A stretch of DNA of 64,000 bases from Robiginitomaculum sp. (GTDB taxonomy: Bacteria; Pseudomonadota; Alphaproteobacteria; Caulobacterales; Maricaulaceae), in contig JAJFFN010000004.1 of the NCBI GenBank assembly GCA_021776635.1, positions 29,457 through 93,456 of the forward strand. The letters run 5' to 3'. Positions 37,439-45,485 of this stretch are shown piece after piece. The position numbers were made by a program, and so were the translations under genes. The notes under the pieces were generated by a model. The model had not been told where the DNA came from. It did no database searches and worked only from the letters and a program-made list of their open reading frames with translations. The first letter of the stretch is position 1; each line of letters begins with the position of its first letter.

Positions 37439-38764
37439 ATGAATTTGTTTTTTAAGCAAAAGCGCACTCTCAAGAGATTATTTAACGATACTGCTGGTAG
37501 TATGGCCATGGTGTGGGGAGTAATTGGTGTTGGCGTCGTTATAACGGTTGGTGCCGCTTATGATATTAACCAAGTAAGTAAAGCCAAACAAATTGCGCAA
37601 ATGGCGGCCGATAATATGGCGCTTACAGCATCCATTGCCGTTGATACAAATAATACCGATAGATATGTTGATGGTCAGAATTACTCTTATCGGCATTTAG
37701 GTGGCCCAACTGATGATTTTACAAATTCAATGGTTGGGAGCGTCGAATATGATGTAGACGATGATGGTGACGGCGTTGGAAATCTATTAGCCCGAGCGAC
37801 TGTGTCTGGTACTTATAGTACAGCATTTGCGGCCGCACTTGGTGTTGATGCAATTCCTTTTACCGCATCTTCTGATGTAGCTTATACGCAAGTAGAAGGC
37901 ACCCCTGCCAGTGTGTTCTTCGCCGTTGACAATTCCGGCTCTATGGGCTGGAGCGATGCAACCGGTGCCAATAAGCTCAGTGCATTAAAAACAAGCATGA
38001 CAAGCTTTATGACAACACTTGATACTATTAACAGCGATGCAAATGATGTATATAGGACGGCCCTATGGCCATATTCACAAGATTATTATGGCCGTTACCC
38101 GTATATTTCTGATGATGGGATTATTACTAACAAAGATGTTCCTGCTGATTGGGGCGGCCTTACTAACGGCGAAATTACCCGTATGCACACACAATACGGC
38201 ACAGATTCCAGCGGTGCACTTGAAGCCGCTGCCGCTGCATTTGCCTTAGAAGATGCCGTACATTTTGCGCAAAACGGTGCAGCCGATCCTATAAAATTCA
38301 TGGTGTTTATGTCTGACGGTGCCAATAACCCAAAATCCGAATGGGTATGCTCAACCATCACCGTAAATGAATATTGGCTAGATACTTTTAACAATTGGAA
38401 CACTGTTTATACCTCATATAAAGGTTGGTTTGACCATTGGGTCATCCATTATCCATCATCCGGCGGGCCTTACGAAGTTGCAGGAAGCTGTGGATGGCAA
38501 ACAACTTACACCAGTGATGAACGATCACTTGCTGCCTGTGAAGCTATGAAAGCTGATGGCGTCACCGTTTATTCCATCGGCTATCATTTGGTAGCGGGCG
38601 GCGGCGTCTCTCAGGACGAAGTAGACAGAGCACAAGCCCTTCTTTCCGGTTGTGCAACAGATGCCGAACATTATATTTTAGCTTCAGACGCTAATGATTT
38701 AAATACAGCGCTCGACGCCATTAGTCAAAAAGTTGTTACCGAAGTCATCCGGGTCAAACATTAA
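37439..38764 (+). CDS. Tad/TadG-like von Willebrand factor A protein, copy 2 (aromatic loop)
   Basis: A 441-residue paralogue of the preceding gene with the same plan: TadE/G-like segment at about 19-42, VWA domain from about 158 and MIDAS DNSGSMG at 164-170. Residues 105-114 (DVDDDGDGVG) form an EF-hand-like calcium loop absent from copy 1. The cysteine-bracketed loop in the VWA domain is aromatic and neutral to acidic (NEYWLDTFNNWNTVY, YKGWFDHWV) instead of basic. The C-terminus ends EVIRVKH, almost identical to EVIRIKH in copy 1. GTCAGGAC precedes the ATG as a weak ribosome site. The function is inferred to be extracellular or periplasmic. Confidence 0.85.
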   Translation: MNLFFKQKRTLKRLFNDTAGSMAMVWGVIGVGVVITVGAAYDINQVSKAKQIAQMAADNMALTASIAVDTNNTDRYVDGQNYSYRHLGGPTDDFTNSMVGSVEYDVDDDGDGVGNLLARATVSGTYSTAFAAALGVDAIPFTASSDVAYTQVEGTPASVFFAVDNSGSMGWSDATGANKLSALKTSMTSFMTTLDTINSDANDVYRTALWPYSQDYYGRYPYISDDGIITNKDVPADWGGLTNGEITRMHTQYGTDSSGALEAAAAAFALEDAVHFAQNGAADPIKFMVFMSDGANNPKSEWVCSTITVNEYWLDTFNNWNTVYTSYKGWFDHWVIHYPSSGGPYEVAGSCGWQTTYTSDERSLAACEAMKADGVTVYSIGYHLVAGGGVSQDEVDRAQALLSGCATDAEHYILASDANDLNTALDAISQKVVTEVIRVKH

Positions 38765-38790
38765 ACTTAAGATTATCAACAATTAAATTC

Positions 38791-38838
38791 TTAAAACTCC
38801 GTAGGGGCATGACCTAAGTATCCCCTGCGGAGTTTTAA
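38791..38838. terminator. Long hairpin after the second VWA gene
   Basis: TTAAAACTCCGTAGGGG pairs with CCCCTGCGGAGTTTTAA, a 17-bp stem with one G-U pair and a 14-base loop. The arms end in A and T runs, so it can end transcription on either strand. It lies 27 bases after the stop codon of VWA copy 2. Confidence 0.75.
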
Positions 38839-38964
38839 TGTTTGGCGATTAAATTCCAATGTTTATTCTTTGGTAAGTATAGATATTGAAGCAGTTTTCA
38901 TTCCTACGCTTTATGTTCTATAACTCTAATTGTGATTGAACGGGTGTCAGTGGGGCAACTTACA

Positions 38965-38996
38965 GTTTTCACTTGTAATTAAATACAGGTGAAAAC
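38965..38996. promoter_or_regulatory. Hairpin next to the start of the TadG-like gene
   Basis: GTTTTCACTTGTA pairs with TACAGGTGAAAAC (13 bp with one G-U pair, loop ATTAAA). It ends 15 bases before the ATG at 39012, right upstream of GGAAAAAG. No U tract follows, so it is more likely an operator or leader hairpin than a terminator. Confidence 0.5.
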
Positions 38997-39011
38997 AACG
39001 GAAAAAGAAAA

Positions 39012-40259
39012 ATGAATTTTTTTTGTAAATGCCTCATCAAAAATACCTCAGGTGTAACCACACCTCTTGTAGCACTAAGTATATCATCGCTCATAGGCGT
39101 TTTGGCTATAACATTAGAAGCAGGGTACTGGTATAAATCAAAAACCGACCTTCAGATTACTGCTGATATGGCCGCCTACGCTGGTGCTATAGAGCTTGCC
39201 AATTCAACAAATGATGCTGCACTAACAGCGGCTAAATTAGATGCACTCGAAAACGGTTATAAATCTGCTCTGGGCAATATCACTGTTAATTCGCCAGCTG
39301 CAAGTGGTGCATATGCGACGGAAGAATCCGTTGAAGTGGAAATCAGACAAAAAGGCACACAATTTTTCAGTGCACTTTTCGGAGAGGATAGAATATCTTA
39401 TAATGTTCGCTCTGTTGCTTCCTTGGTCAAAACGCATGAAGCATGTGTTATTGCTCTCAATACATCAGTAGCATCTGCAATAAATATTACCGGATCAGTG
39501 AGCGCGAATTTACCAAATTGTTCATTGGCTGCAAATTCTAATAGTAGCACGGCAATTTCTCTAGCCGGTTCATCCTCAGTCACAGCGAAATGCTTGGCTA
39601 CCGTTGGCGGCATTATAGGTGCTGAAGATCATGCGACACTTAGTTGCGGTTCAGGTAAAACTGGAGCGAAAGCCTATGAAGACCCTTATGCAGATGTTAT
39701 TGTCCCGGATCCGTCTGATTATCCTGTATGTAAAACACCCGTTAAAACAGGTAAATGGGATTATGATTTGGTCGCAGGACGTTATTGCAGCAATATGACT
39801 GTCAAGGGTACATATACTCTTGATCCTGGAATTTATGTATTTGACGGCATTGATATCAAATTTATTGGCAGTGCAGCCACACTCATCGGTAGTGAAGTGA
39901 CACTATTTCTAATCAATGGTGCGACCCTAAGCGGTATTAATGGTGGCGCAGACATTATTTTGGATGCCCCGACATCGGGAAATTATAAGGGTATAACGAT
40001 TTACAATGATCCTGCTACGCAACCAAGTGGTGTGACTGTCAAATTAAATGGTGGATCTGCTACTTCTATTGAAGGGGTCATTTATTTTCCCGAACAACAT
40101 GTTGAATTTGGCGGCAATACAGACTTGGCCAGTTCATGCTCTATGTTGTTTGCGGATACCGTAGCCATGAATGGCAATGCGGATTTTGAAATAACAGATT
40201 GCGAAAGTACATTTGGTTTGACGGTTCCTACACTCTCTACTGTATTTGTTGTGGAATAA
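39012..40259 (+). CDS. TadG-like pilus assembly protein
   Basis: A 415-residue protein with an N-terminal TadE/G-type transmembrane segment (VALSISSLIGVLAITLEAGYWY, from about residue 21) and QITADMAAYAGAIELA, typical of TadG proteins. The C-terminal two-thirds is rich in serine, glycine and threonine and looks like a beta-helix (DGIDIKFIGSAATLIGSEVTL). It has paired cysteines but no VWA motif. It is followed three bases later by a TadE-like gene. Surface or periplasmic exposure is inferred. No adhesin or pilin gene is adjacent. Confidence 0.8.
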   Translation: MNFFCKCLIKNTSGVTTPLVALSISSLIGVLAITLEAGYWYKSKTDLQITADMAAYAGAIELANSTNDAALTAAKLDALENGYKSALGNITVNSPAASGAYATEESVEVEIRQKGTQFFSALFGEDRISYNVRSVASLVKTHEACVIALNTSVASAINITGSVSANLPNCSLAANSNSSTAISLAGSSSVTAKCLATVGGIIGAEDHATLSCGSGKTGAKAYEDPYADVIVPDPSDYPVCKTPVKTGKWDYDLVAGRYCSNMTVKGTYTLDPGIYVFDGIDIKFIGSAATLIGSEVTLFLINGATLSGINGGADIILDAPTSGNYKGITIYNDPATQPSGVTVKLNGGSATSIEGVIYFPEQHVEFGGNTDLASSCSMLFADTVAMNGNADFEITDCESTFGLTVPTLSTVFVVE

Positions 40260-40262
40260 ATC

Positions 40263-40772
40263 ATGATAATGAAACTTCAAAAACACTTCCAGATATTTCG
40301 CCGTAACCTGGCTGGAACTGCATCCATAGAAGCGGCCATTATGATACCGCTAATCCTCGCACCAGTTTTTTTTGGTACTGTTGATCTTGGCATTGCTTTA
40401 AATTCAGGGCAAAACCTTACGTCTTCTACGCGGGCTGCTTCCCAATATTTACTAAATGGTGGTAGGCATGAAACTGATCTTAAGAGTGTAATTGTCGATT
40501 CCTTCGAAGGCACTCTTATACCGTCCGATATTGCTGTTTCAACGACCTGTGCATGCCCAAATGCAGACGCTCTTTCAGGTGGTGATGGCCAAAATACACC
40601 CCTACCCTATAGCTATAGAACGATAACATTAGATGCGATGGAGCAATGTTCAATAACTTGCAATGATGGTTCTGTTGAACGAGTTTTGGTCAATATTTCG
40701 GTAGATTACACGACGGACGGTTTATACAGAGATGTTGTGTTGAACAAATCCATATCAGTTCGCATTGAGTGA
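40263..40772 (+). CDS. TadE-like pseudopilin 1
   Basis: A 169-residue TadE-family protein. After a short basic N-terminus, the motif GTASIEAAIMIPLIL marks a prepilin-peptidase-like site with glutamate at +5 and a hydrophobic helix, as in TadE/TadF pseudopilins. The C-terminal domain has four cysteines (TTCACPNAD, EQCSITCND) likely to form disulfides in the periplasm. The ATG at 40263 follows TGGA by eight bases. The gene is part of the Tad-like island with the next TadE-like gene. Confidence 0.83.
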   Translation: MIMKLQKHFQIFRRNLAGTASIEAAIMIPLILAPVFFGTVDLGIALNSGQNLTSSTRAASQYLLNGGRHETDLKSVIVDSFEGTLIPSDIAVSTTCACPNADALSGGDGQNTPLPYSYRTITLDAMEQCSITCNDGSVERVLVNISVDYTTDGLYRDVVLNKSISVRIE

Positions 40773-40789
40773 AATTGGTGGATAGGCAT

Positions 40790-41197
40790 ATGAGCAAGTA
40801 CCAACATAAAATCAGAAAGTTTTTTGAAAATAAAAATGGCGCTACTGCTATAGAAGCGGCGATAGTCATTCCTGTATTATTGACAATACTAATAGGAACA
40901 ATGCAGGTGGCTATAGCATTTTACGATATTGCCATGACTAAAAACTCCTTAGACACTTCAGTTCGTGAGATACTGTTAAGGCTAGAACCTTCCAATTCTG
41001 ATATTTCACAAATAGTCAATAACAATATTTATCAATCTGACAATTCAACTATTACTGTAAGTACGTCTTTTGAAACCAAATATGGCTCAGATTACACAAA
41101 TATAACGGCCAATATTTCATATCCTTTGATCATTCCGTTCGTGAGTAATTTGACACTTGATAAACAATTAGAAAGCGAAATTGTCATTAACAGATAA
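40790..41197 (+). CDS. TadE-like pseudopilin 2
   Basis: A 135-residue TadE-family protein with GATAIEAAIVIPVLL near residue 20, again Gly followed by Glu at +5, and a hydrophobic helix. I prefer ATG 40790 (GGTGGATAGG upstream); a GTG at 40769 overlapping the previous stop codon is possible. Unlike its partner it has no cysteines in the C-terminal domain. Processing by a prepilin peptidase would have to rely on a gene outside this window. Confidence 0.82.
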   Translation: MSKYQHKIRKFFENKNGATAIEAAIVIPVLLTILIGTMQVAIAFYDIAMTKNSLDTSVREILLRLEPSNSDISQIVNNNIYQSDNSTITVSTSFETKYGSDYTNITANISYPLIIPFVSNLTLDKQLESEIVINR

Positions 41198-41202
41198 AAA
41201 AA

Positions 41203-41240
41203 AGTGCACCAAAACTTGGCACACCTTAACTTTTTAAAAG
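41203..41240. terminator. Weak hairpin after the TadE-like genes
   Basis: GTGC-AC-CAA can pair with TTGGCAC (7 bp with a two-base bulge), followed after a few bases by CTTTTTAA. It is the only terminator-like element between the Tad-like island and ndk, which converge. Confidence 0.35.
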
Positions 41241-41255
41241 AGACTTTGTTCTCAT

Positions 41256-41678
41256 TTAACCTGTAATTTCAGCTAGCGAGAAGAAGCAGCCAATTTCGCG
41301 CGCTGCCGATGCTTCACTGTCTGAACCGTGTGCACTGTTTTCACCAAGACTAAGTGCAAATTCTGCGCGAATAGTACCAGCGTCTGCTTTTGCAGGATTG
41401 GTCTCACCCATCACGTCACGGTAGTGCTTTATAGCGTTTTCGCCTTCAAGAACCTGAACAATGACAGGTCCAGACGTCATGAACTCTACCAATTCACCGT
41501 AAAATGGTCGCTCTGCATGTTCTTTGTAAAAATTTTGTGCTTGAGCAACAGTCATGCGGATGCGGCGTTGGGCAACAATACGTAGGCCAGATTTTTCAAT
41601 TATGGCGTTAATTTTGCCTGTTAGATTACGTTTAGTCGCGTCCGGCTTGATGATTGAAAATGTTCTTTGGATAGACAT
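41256..41678 (-). CDS. ndk: Nucleoside diphosphate kinase
   Basis: A 140-residue enzyme that balances nucleoside triphosphate pools by a ping-pong phospho-histidine mechanism. The catalytic histidine is in NSAHGSDS near residue 117. The opening [15 protein letters not shown] and the segment [18 protein letters not shown] are typical. Length and motifs are standard. It has its own promoter region in the 76-base gap shared with the divergent ABC-F gene. Confidence 0.97.
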   Translation of the reverse strand: MSIQRTFSIIKPDATKRNLTGKINAIIEKSGLRIVAQRRIRMTVAQAQNFYKEHAERPFYGELVEFMTSGPVIVQVLEGENAIKHYRDVMGETNPAKADAGTIRAEFALSLGENSAHGSDSEASAAREIGCFFSLAEITG

Positions 41679-41754
41679 GGTATTTTCCTCTAATTAAGGG
41701 GTGTGTTTTGATTTGAACGCTCTATAACGAGCAAAAATTCATCTGTGAAGAGTT

Positions 41755-43635
41755 ATGTTACACATAAATGACCTTACATTTCGCATCGAAGGGCGCATGC
41801 TGTTCGACCAAGCGACACTGGCTATCACGCAAGGTGCCAAAATTGGCCTTGTTGGCCGCAACGGCACCGGTAAATCAACTTTGTTTAATCTGATCAAAAA
41901 CCAGCTAAGCCCTGATGATGGGTCGTTACGTTTACGTAAAGGTGCACGGCTTGGCTGCGTGGACCAAGAAGTCCCATCAGGCCCACAAAGCTTGATGGAG
42001 ACCGTACTTGCCGCCGATACGGAACGCGCTGGCCTTATGTTGGAATCTGAAACGGCTACCGATCCAACGCGTATAGCAGATATATACACACGTTTGTCCG
42101 ATATTGACGCTTATACAGCCGAAGCCCGTGCTGGGTCTATTTTATCTGGCTTAGGTTTTTCAGGAGAAGAACAACAAAAACCCTGTAGTGAATTTTCCGG
42201 TGGTTGGCGCATGCGGGTCGCACTGGCCGCCATGCTGTTTGCTACACCCGATTTGCTTTTACTTGATGAGCCGACAAACTATCTGGATATTGAAGGTACG
42301 GTTTGGCTTGAAGCCCATATTAAAACTTATCCTGGTACAGCGTTTATCGTCTCTCACGATAGAGACTTCCTCAACGCCGCAGTGACCCACATTGCACATC
42401 TTCGTGGTGGTAAATTATTTAATTACCCTGGAAATTATGATGCCTTTGAACGGAAACTGGCCGAGCAACAACGCTTGTCAATGTCCATGCGCAGCAAGCA
42501 AGATGCCGAACGAAGACATCTTGAAAGTTTCGTGGAGCGTTTTCGTGCCAAGGCTTCCAAAGCCAAACAGGCGCAATCTCGTGTAAAACGCCTTGAGAAA
42601 ATGAAACCCGTTGCGACAGTTATTAGCGACCCAATCCCGCCTATAGACTTACCGAGTCCTGCAAAAGCCCTCAGTCCACCTATTGTGCGCTTCGATGAGG
42701 CTTCGTTAGGATACGAAGAAGGTGTTAGTATTCTTCGAAATATAAACCTCAATATAGATCAAGATGACCGGATTGGTCTTTTGGGGAAAAACGGTGAGGG
42801 AAAATCCACATTCGCCAAAGGCATTCTGGGGATGCTTGATGCCCAATCAGGGCATATCCGCCGCCATAAAAAACTCAAAATCGGTTATTTTGCCCAGCAT
42901 GAGGTCGATGCTCTTAATATGAAACACAGCGCTTTGGATCATGTGATGGAGTTGATGCCTGATGCAACCGAAGCCCAAAGACGCGCAAGGTTGGCACGTT
43001 TTGGCCTAGGACGTGAACAATCCGAAACAATAGCCGGCGATTTATCTGGAGGTGAGAAAGCAAGGTTGTTGTTTTCAATCATCAGTTTTAATGCCCCGCA
43101 TCTTTTGGTGCTCGATGAACCTACAAATCACTTAGATATGGACAGCCGAGGCGAACTTACCAAGGCCCTTAACACCTATGAAGGTGCGGTTCTCTTGATT
43201 TCACATGACAGGAATTTACTAGAAACTGTGGTAGACCGTCTCTGGGTTGTAGAAGACGGCGGCATTGCCGCCTTCGAAGGTAATATGGACGATTACCGAA
43301 AAATCCAGTTAGAAAAACACAAAACAGCTGGTTCAGGCAAGAAAGGTAAGAAAAAAACCAAAGGTCAAGACCGCCGTACGAGCGCCGATGCGCGCAAGGC
43401 TGTTGCCCCTTTAAAGGAAAAAATTTCTCAGTTGGAAAAAGCTATGGCAGATACGCGACTAAAGATTGAAAACATAGATGAACGACTTTCCGTTTCAGAT
43501 TTGTTTACCAACAATCGCGATAAGGCTGTTAAATTAAACCAAAAACGTGTATATCTATTATCAGAATTGGAAAATCAGGAAAACCGTTGGCTCAAAGCCT
43601 CTGAGCGTTATGAAGTTGCGGTAAAAAAGGTGTAG
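41755..43635 (+). CDS. ABC-F family ATP-binding protein (Uup-like)
   Basis: A 626-residue soluble protein with two ABC domains and no membrane part. Domain 1 has Walker A GRNGTGKST near 34 and the SGGW signature; domain 2 has GKNGEGKST near 345 and LSGGEKARLLFS near 427. The Walker B stretches LLLLDEPTNYLD and LLVLDEPTNHLD contain the catalytic glutamates. The linker between domains and a charged C-terminal coiled-coil tail (KKGKKKTKGQDRR, then KIENIDERLS) resemble Uup. ABC-F proteins act on the ribosome; the specific role here is not clear. Confidence 0.92.
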   Translation: MLHINDLTFRIEGRMLFDQATLAITQGAKIGLVGRNGTGKSTLFNLIKNQLSPDDGSLRLRKGARLGCVDQEVPSGPQSLMETVLAADTERAGLMLESETATDPTRIADIYTRLSDIDAYTAEARAGSILSGLGFSGEEQQKPCSEFSGGWRMRVALAAMLFATPDLLLLDEPTNYLDIEGTVWLEAHIKTYPGTAFIVSHDRDFLNAAVTHIAHLRGGKLFNYPGNYDAFERKLAEQQRLSMSMRSKQDAERRHLESFVERFRAKASKAKQAQSRVKRLEKMKPVATVISDPIPPIDLPSPAKALSPPIVRFDEASLGYEEGVSILRNINLNIDQDDRIGLLGKNGEGKSTFAKGILGMLDAQSGHIRRHKKLKIGYFAQHEVDALNMKHSALDHVMELMPDATEAQRRARLARFGLGREQSETIAGDLSGGEKARLLFSIISFNAPHLLVLDEPTNHLDMDSRGELTKALNTYEGAVLLISHDRNLLETVVDRLWVVEDGGIAAFEGNMDDYRKIQLEKHKTAGSGKKGKKKTKGQDRRTSADARKAVAPLKEKISQLEKAMADTRLKIENIDERLSVSDLFTNNRDKAVKLNQKRVYLLSELENQENRWLKASERYEVAVKKV

Positions 43636-43666
43636 ACGGTTGGGTAAATGTCTTAATGGGGGAGAT

Positions 43667-44473
43667 ATGCAGTATCTATATATGGGCGTAGGCGTAGTCA
43701 GTCGAACTACTGCACTTAATCTGTTCAATGTTTTTGAATGGTTTATTGATAGTTTTGCACCCAAGCACGGACTGCCAAACGAAATTTTATTCCAAGAATC
43801 TGAAGTTGATTTTTTCAAAACAGTCCTACCGATAGAAGAAAACTTACAAGCTATCTGGATAGAACGTCGATTTCGCGAGTTTAAACACTGGTGTAATTTG
43901 GACAACTTACCAATAGAATTTAAAATCCAACCAGAAGAGCTAACTACGAGACGAAAAGGTAGAACCCAACAAAACCGACTTACAGAAATTCATAGCGCAC
44001 GACACGATGAAAAATATTATGTAAATGATTATGGCCTACCCGTTATTTACTATAATGATACTTCTGCGAATACGCCCGGTTACATTAACTACCGTATCGT
44101 AAGTAAACTCTCCGATATGCTACATAAGACGAGTCGTAAGCCTATTTTTGTCCAAGAAACTCCTAATAGAGATTTATATATCATGGGCGGGGCGCTTATG
44201 GGTCTTGGGCATTTCTTTTGCCCAATGAACCGTGGGTATAAAAAAATGCTTAACTTCGATTCGAAAGAAAATAGAGCCGCATTTATATTGGCTATCTATT
44301 TTTCATTGCACGGAATGAATAAATCGCAGACGTTTAAAACTTGCGGTCATTTACTTTCAACTTACACAAAGAGAGACCTGCGCATTGCATTTCGTCAGTT
44401 AAAATTTTTCAAAAAGGAAATGCGTGTTTTAAAAATTGCATTGGCCAGCAAACAATCTAAACATGCTGCCTAA
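43667..44473 (+). CDS. Protein of unrecognised family
   Basis: A 268-residue protein I cannot assign. It has no signal peptide and no convincing transmembrane helix. It is rich in aromatic and basic residues (WIERRFREFKHWCNL near 60, RRKGRTQQNRL near 95) and ends in a lysine-rich helical tail. The segment YIMGGALMGLGHFFCPMNRGYKKM near residue 170 is the most hydrophobic part. It follows the ABC-F gene by 31 bases and may be cotranscribed. The start could be TTG 43640 instead; a G-rich ribosome site precedes ATG 43667. It is A+T-richer than its neighbours. Confidence 0.7.
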   Translation: MQYLYMGVGVVSRTTALNLFNVFEWFIDSFAPKHGLPNEILFQESEVDFFKTVLPIEENLQAIWIERRFREFKHWCNLDNLPIEFKIQPEELTTRRKGRTQQNRLTEIHSARHDEKYYVNDYGLPVIYYNDTSANTPGYINYRIVSKLSDMLHKTSRKPIFVQETPNRDLYIMGGALMGLGHFFCPMNRGYKKMLNFDSKENRAAFILAIYFSLHGMNKSQTFKTCGHLLSTYTKRDLRIAFRQLKFFKKEMRVLKIALASKQSKHAA

Positions 44474-44955
44474 CGACAACTAAGCTCTCTAACATAACCA
44501 TCAACATCAAGTTCAACAGTTAAGCGTTCACGTATAATCGGCCCAAGATTATCAACACGGTCAACCGTTCTTATTGCCGGCGTGTAAAGTGTCTGGCCTG
44601 ACAGATATTCTCTGACTTCAACGAGTGGAGGGTCTGGGCGCATATCTTGTAAAAAATTATCTTGAGCTAATTCCAATTCAGCCGGTTTAACCACGCGTGT
44701 TCGCCCTGGCAGTGTTGCAAATACAATCCCGCCTTCGTGTTGACCTACCAATCCCAGGAACAATTTAGAACTGCATAAATCTTCATCTGGCATACGTCTT
44801 GTTGGTTCAGGTCGTTGGTTTGCTGGAATTTGATATTGCCCAAGATTTGGCCTAGGTCGCGGCTGAGGCACGCCAGCACCGGGGGTAAAACAGCCCGCCA
44901 GTAAACTAGCCACAAGAAGTATACTTGCCACAAAAATGTATATTAAAAAGCGCAA
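44470..44955 (-). CDS. I78-like peptidase inhibitor family lipoprotein
   Basis: A 161-residue lipoprotein with lipobox LLAGC (cysteine near residue 22) followed by a proline-rich linker (GVPQPRPRPNLGQY). The mature domain resembles the I78 family: LVGQHEGGIV near 69, then a C-terminal RLTVELDVDGYVRELSC, which matches the usual ending of that fold. A cysteine in EDLCSS probably pairs with the C-terminal one. An inhibitory role against serine proteases is inferred from the family. It overlaps the convergent unknown gene by four bases. Confidence 0.72.
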   Translation of the reverse strand: MRFLIYIFVASILLVASLLAGCFTPGAGVPQPRPRPNLGQYQIPANQRPEPTRRMPDEDLCSSKLFLGLVGQHEGGIVFATLPGRTRVVKPAELELAQDNFLQDMRPDPPLVEVREYLSGQTLYTPAIRTVDRVDNLGPIIRERLTVELDVDGYVRELSCR

Positions 44956-44995
44956 ATAATGCTCCTAAGCTAATCACGTATTACTTTGTTTAGTC

Positions 44996-45481
44996 TCATA
45001 AATTTGGTTGTACCCAACGCCCATTATCATCTTGTTGCCAATAGGCAGTATCATAACCAGCATCTTTTACACGTTTCCACCGCTTACGTGCTACAGATTT
45101 GTCTTCCTCATTTCGGCCATCAAGTATCGTGATACTCCGTATTACATTAGAAGTTTCTTTAATCTCAGCCCCAGCCAATAAAATGACAACGTCAACATTT
45201 TCAGCTTTTTCAGATGTACATGTCAATAAAATGGGTTGTGCTTCTGCCAGGGGTTCATTGTCACGCCCATGAGGTAAAAACGCATTTTGTCTATAGGTCC
45301 ACAAAAATTTGTCCAATCGTTGAAGCTCTGCTTCGGCTGCACCATTACTTGGCCCAATTTTGACAAGTGTACGCCAATTTTTGGCCAGTGTTTTCTCCAA
45401 GATATCAGGCAACACAGCTTCAAGTGTGCTTTGCTGCAAATGATAAAACCAATATTCCATCGTTCTTGACGATTGGCCCAT
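44996..45481 (-). CDS. holC: DNA polymerase III subunit chi
   Basis: A 161-residue HolC protein. The family segments YWFYHLQQSTLEAVLPDILEK at the start, DKFLWTYRQNAFLPHG near 57 and the C-terminal ARKRWKRVKDAGYDTAYW are visible. Chi links the clamp loader to single-stranded DNA-binding protein. An internal ATG seven codons in is an alternative start. The gene lies four bases downstream of pepA on the same strand, the usual pepA-holC order. Confidence 0.9.
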   Translation of the reverse strand: MGQSSRTMEYWFYHLQQSTLEAVLPDILEKTLAKNWRTLVKIGPSNGAAEAELQRLDKFLWTYRQNAFLPHGRDNEPLAEAQPILLTCTSEKAENVDVVILLAGAEIKETSNVIRSITILDGRNEEDKSVARKRWKRVKDAGYDTAYWQQDDNGRWVQPNL

Positions 45482-45485
45482 GGTC

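Noticed and set aside
35903..41197. A complete Tad pilus locus
   Set aside because: Only TadE/G-like and VWA genes are present; no pilin, prepilin peptidase, ATPase, platform or secretin gene is in the window.
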